Shown here in pieces: positions 5,611-7,452 of a stretch of DNA of 7,452 nt (within the stretch, counting starts at the first letter, position 1; every line of letters starts with the position of its first letter). Both the position numbers and the translations under genes were made by a program. Origin of the DNA: Draconibacterium sp. (GTDB taxonomy: Bacteria; Bacteroidota; Bacteroidia; Bacteroidales; Prolixibacteraceae); NCBI GenBank assembly GCA_030595485.1, contig JAUVDE010000160.1, forward strand, positions 1 through 7,452. Reading direction: 5' to 3'. The notes beneath the pieces are model-generated. The model had not been told where the DNA came from, searched no databases, and saw only the letters and a list, made by a program, of their open reading frames with translations.

Positions 5611-6081
5611 ATTGCCAAAAGTAAGGCGAACGGTAAATGCAGCATCGTCCCAAACAAAATAGGTATCACCAATAAAATCGTACTGGGGTTTCCAATCCAA
5701 ACCTATACTAATTGGAGCTCCCTGAAATTTATATTCTAGTCCAAACAAAAAATCAGCACCTGCTACGGTGTGGTCTTCGTTGTCATCAAATCTCGAATTG
5801 CTGCCACCAAGAAATCCAACATGTGCACCTGCTCCATAAGCCCATGTAAATCCGGGAACCTCAAAATAAGTCCCAATTCTTTCATACAAACCAATGGCAT
5901 AAAAACCTTGCCAGCGAGTTGCAACTATTGCTTCAATGGCACCTTTCTCCGATACAAAATGCTTCACTGAAATACCATTCTGCGATCCACCGCGAATTCC
6001 TATCCCTGTTTTGTAGTTTTGTGCACTGCATAGTACCGAAAAAAGGACAATACACTGGAATGTTATTAGAATTCGTTTCAT
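5587..6081 (-). CDS. Small secreted protein, predicted outer-membrane beta-barrel
   Basis: 164 residues with the start at 6081 (MKRILITF). The frame extends to an upstream ATG at 6129, but that would place 16 polar and aromatic residues before a textbook signal peptide. The signal runs to about residue 20 (VLFSVLCSA|QNYK). The mature part alternates polar and hydrophobic residues in strands separated by glycine-rich turns: TGIGIRGGSQNGISVKHF (25-42), IEAIVATRWQGFYAIGLYER (49-68), AYGAGAHVGFLGG (81-93), VAGADFLFGLEYKF (106-119), ISIGLDWKPQYDF (124-136), and AAFTVRLTFG (147-156). This pattern of paired strands with an aromatic belt suits an eight-stranded OmpA/OmpX-like barrel. The C-terminal KKPSPQE extends beyond the last strand and is encoded by the terminator hairpin. 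The function is unknown. A weak minus-strand promoter match, TTG-N20-TATTTTCA, ends near 6099. Confidence 0.8.
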   Translation of the reverse strand: MKRILITFQCIVLFSVLCSAQNYKTGIGIRGGSQNGISVKHFVSEKGAIEAIVATRWQGFYAIGLYERIGTYFEVPGFTWAYGAGAHVGFLGGSNSRFDDNEDHTVAGADFLFGLEYKFQGAPISIGLDWKPQYDFIGDTYFVWDDAAFTVRLTFGNKKPSPQE

Positions 6082-6206
6082 AGAAAAAAATGTTTGCGTG
6101 AAAATAAGCCAATCTTGAGTATTCTCCAATTATTGATTCGTTAAAGTTTTGGTTAGGTAGTTTGTTGTAGTAGAATAATAAATTATTGATAAACGATAAA
6201 TAATAT

Positions 6207-6236
6207 TTGTTTTTAGATAAAAAGCCTTTACCTTTG
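6207..6236 (+). promoter_or_regulatory. Near-consensus Bacteroidota promoter of the DUF2975 unit
   Basis: TTG at 6207-6209 (within TTTG), 19 nt, then TACCTTTG at 6229-6236, which matches TAnnTTTG exactly. Transcription would start around 6242-6245, leaving a leader of only about 15-18 nt before the ATG at 6260. This short leader supports that start over the upstream ATG at 6238, which is in another frame. Confidence 0.7.
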
Positions 6237-6259
6237 TATGGAAACAAAAACAAAAAGCC

Positions 6260-6883
6260 ATGCAAAAAACACCATTAAGTATTCGGATAATTTATATTCT
6301 AACTTCCATCGTTTATTATTTGACTATAATCGCCAGTTTATTGGGGATGATCTTTGGAATTGGTTTGTTATTCGGATTTTGGGGCGACAATGTGCAGCTT
6401 CATACACAAATGCCCTTTGAAGCAAGTGTTGTTGAAACAGGCACAGCAATGTATTGGGGGGAGGAAGTTCAGATAGAACTAGTGGAGGCAACGGGTAAGT
6501 TTCATTATATCGATACTCCTCCAATTGTAGCTCGTACCAATGCCATTCCAATGTTTTTTATATTTCCGCTTATGTTTTTTATGGTATTTCTGTTTCACCG
6601 ATTTATCCGAAATGTTAGTGAGGGTAGAATATTTGATGCACAAAACTTCTATCTGCTTCGAAAGCTAAGTTATGTACTAACCGGAATGTGGCTTTTTACC
6701 GTCCTTTATTTTCAATTATTGCAAAGAGTAGTTTTTCAAGAAATGAAATTTGAAAGCCTTGAATTTTCAACAAGTGGCGGTTGGTATTCCGGATTGATAA
6801 TAGCAGCTCTATTTACCTGGGTTTTATCGCATATCTTTTTAAAAGGTTTGGAACTTAAGGAAGAAAACGAGTTAACCATATAA
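6260..6883 (+). CDS. DUF2975-type four-TM membrane protein
   Basis: 207 residues with four predicted TM helices: about 10-40, 95-114, 134-154 and 174-195. Between the first and second is a roughly 55-residue extracytoplasmic region with many acidic residues. After helix 2 comes RNVSEGRIFDAQNFYLLRKLSY (117-138), the characteristic F-x-x-x-N-x-x-x-LR segment, and the protein ends LKGLELKEENELTI (194-207), a tail typical of DUF2975. Members of the family are commonly encoded next to a very small Cro/C1-type regulator, such as YoaS with YozG in Bacillus subtilis; this recollection fits the gene at 7061. The molecular function is unknown. A short leader behind a strong promoter suggests steady expression. 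The stop codon is 10 bp before the next small gene. Confidence 0.88.
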   Translation: MQKTPLSIRIIYILTSIVYYLTIIASLLGMIFGIGLLFGFWGDNVQLHTQMPFEASVVETGTAMYWGEEVQIELVEATGKFHYIDTPPIVARTNAIPMFFIFPLMFFMVFLFHRFIRNVSEGRIFDAQNFYLLRKLSYVLTGMWLFTVLYFQLLQRVVFQEMKFESLEFSTSGGWYSGLIIAALFTWVLSHIFLKGLELKEENELTI

Positions 6884-6893
6884 ACAGCGAATT

Positions 6894-7070
6894 ATGGTAG
6901 ATATTCTAAATGCAAATGTTTCATTTGTTTCAACAGAAATTTCAAGAATAGAGCCATTGTTCATGGGGATTGGTTTAGGAATTCTTGTGTCAAGCTTCTT
7001 ATGGTATCTTTATTTAAGTAATGGAAATCAGGATAATAACAAGCAATTAATCTTTAAATTATGGCTATAA
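6894..7070 (+). CDS. 58-residue single-TM protein between DUF2975 and regulator genes
   Basis: ATG at 6894 encodes 58 residues ending at TAA 7068-7070. It begins MVDILNANVSFVSTEISRIE, then a hydrophobic helix PLFMGIGLGILVSSFLWYLYL (21-41), then a polar tail NGNQDNNKQLIFKLWL. It has no signal cleavage site, so it would be a single-pass membrane protein. It starts 10 bp after the DUF2975 stop and overlaps the regulator's ATG (7061) by 10 bp, which is the spacing of translationally coupled genes and the strongest argument that it is real. I do not recognise a family. A likely role is an accessory subunit of the DUF2975 protein, which is inference. Without the context, a short ORF of this size could be chance. 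Confidence 0.65.
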   Translation: MVDILNANVSFVSTEISRIEPLFMGIGLGILVSSFLWYLYLSNGNQDNNKQLIFKLWL

Positions 7071-7279
7071 TAGTAAACCTCGATGTTATGATGGCCAGAC
7101 GAAAGATGAGCCTCACCGAACTTTCCGAGCGGGTAGGGATTACCATGGCTAATCTCTCAATTTTAAAGAAAGGTAAAGCAAAAGCCATACGTTTTTCAAC
7201 TATGGAAGCCATTTGTGAAATATTGGATTGCCAGCCCGGAGATATACTAGAATTTGTTTCCGATGAGGAAAGTTTATAA
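7061..7279 (+). CDS. Small Cro/C1-type (YozG-like) transcriptional regulator
   Basis: 72 residues. The start MAIIVNLDVMMARRKMS is conserved in this type, and the helix-turn-helix occupies about 17-46: SLTELSERVGI (17-27) as first helix and turn, TMANLSILKKGKAKAI (28-43) as recognition helix and following basic stretch. The end ILDCQPGDILEFVSD (54-68) closes the five-helix bundle. This is the HTH_26/YozG group rather than a phage repressor: it has no sensor or dimerisation domain beyond the HTH. It is the last gene of the DUF2975 unit, and its translation probably depends on the overlapping 58-residue frame. By analogy with other such pairs it may control this unit, with the membrane proteins affecting its activity; nothing in the sequence proves this. 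Confidence 0.92.
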   Translation: MAIIVNLDVMMARRKMSLTELSERVGITMANLSILKKGKAKAIRFSTMEAICEILDCQPGDILEFVSDEESL

Positions 7280-7304
7280 GCACAGTTAAACAATGTTCAA
7301 GCAG

Positions 7305-7333
7305 AAAGGCACCTAGTTTTGGGTGTCTTTTTT
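7305..7333 (+). terminator. Intrinsic terminator of the DUF2975-regulator unit
   Basis: AGGCACCT (7307-7314), loop AGTTTT, GGGTGTCT (7321-7328), then Ts to 7333. The eight-pair stem includes two G-T wobbles. It lies about 27 bp after the regulator's stop codon. Confidence 0.8.
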
Positions 7334-7342
7334 ATGAGTTGG

Positions 7343-7402
7343 CGTCATTCCGAACTTGTTTCGGAATCTTTTTTGAGATACTGAAACAAGTTCAGCATGC
7401 CG
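7343..7402. repeat. Palindromic intergenic repeat, second of two related elements
   Basis: The left arm, CGTCATTCCGAACTTGTTTC and onward (7343-7369), pairs with the right arm (7376-7402) at 22 of 27 positions around a 6-nt loop; GAACTTGTTTC / GAAACAAGTTC is perfect. From memory, such GTCATTCCGAACTTG...CAAGTTCAG palindromes are abundant between Bacteroidota genes. The outer right end (CATGCCG) deviates from the left, suggesting decay. Beyond it, 7403-7452 contains ACTTTG-TC-AAAGT (7414-7427 region) but no supportable gene. Confidence 0.75.
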
Positions 7403-7452
7403 TTCAAGAATGCAACTTTGTCAAAGTCCAGGCCATATTTTCAGCCAAGGTT

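Noticed and set aside
6082..6129. Upstream start for the barrel protein
   Set aside because: It would place 16 residues ahead of a standard signal peptide; the Met at 6081 followed by KR and a hydrophobic stretch is the better start.
7054..7293. Minus-strand frame opposite the small regulator
   Set aside because: It is a shadow of the regulator gene, which has a clear helix-turn-helix, and it has no features of its own.
7403..7452. Possible C-terminal end of a minus-strand gene at the right edge
   Set aside because: About 15 codons are open on the minus strand before a TGA, but this is too short to recognise, and the sequence contains a small ACTTTG/CAAAGT inverted repeat typical of intergenic DNA.

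Overview
The window looks like chromosomal DNA of a Bacteroidota bacterium, most likely class Bacteroidia, possibly a marine Marinilabiliales/Prolixibacteraceae-type lineage. The reasons are A+T-rich DNA, mostly absent Shine-Dalgarno sequences, promoter candidates of the Bacteroidota form TTTG-N19-21-TAnnTTTG, a long GGDD-type pyrophosphate-dependent phosphofructokinase, a lipoprotein with a Bacteroidota-style lipobox, and palindromic intergenic repeats of a kind common in this phylum. The genus is inferred; no rRNA or other marker is present.

Left block (1-2268, + strand): a compact set encoding an SPFH/band-7 membrane protein, a three-TM protein with a PH-like cytoplasmic domain, a 55-residue ribbon-helix-helix (Arc-type) DNA-binding protein not visible to a long-ORF search, a possible 19-residue membrane microprotein, and a four-cysteine zinc-ribbon protein. 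The first three genes are tightly spaced and probably form an operon. A 17-bp perfect palindrome with an extra half-site lies just before the first gene and could be the operator of the ribbon-helix-helix protein. This block is the best candidate for an uncharacterised system: a membrane scaffold paired with its own small DNA-binding protein.

Middle (2269-4642): an intergenic region with a long imperfect palindrome and a 13-bp tandem repeat, then pfp, which encodes a glycolytic/gluconeogenic PPi-phosphofructokinase with all signature motifs and a clear terminator. The 416-bp gap after pfp holds the terminator, a second copy of the 13-bp repeat, and a G+C-richer structured patch of about 170 bp with two TGCCGC-N7-GCTA boxes around a bipartite hairpin. 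An antisense open frame through this patch looks spurious.

Right block (4643-7452): a coiled-coil lipoprotein (+) converges on a small predicted outer-membrane beta-barrel protein (-). The two share one terminator, which also encodes the barrel's last residues. Divergent from the barrel gene, behind a near-consensus promoter, is a three-gene unit: a DUF2975-type four-TM protein, a previously unlisted 58-residue single-TM protein, and a small Cro/C1-type regulator overlapping it by 10 bp. A terminator and a second palindromic repeat close the window.
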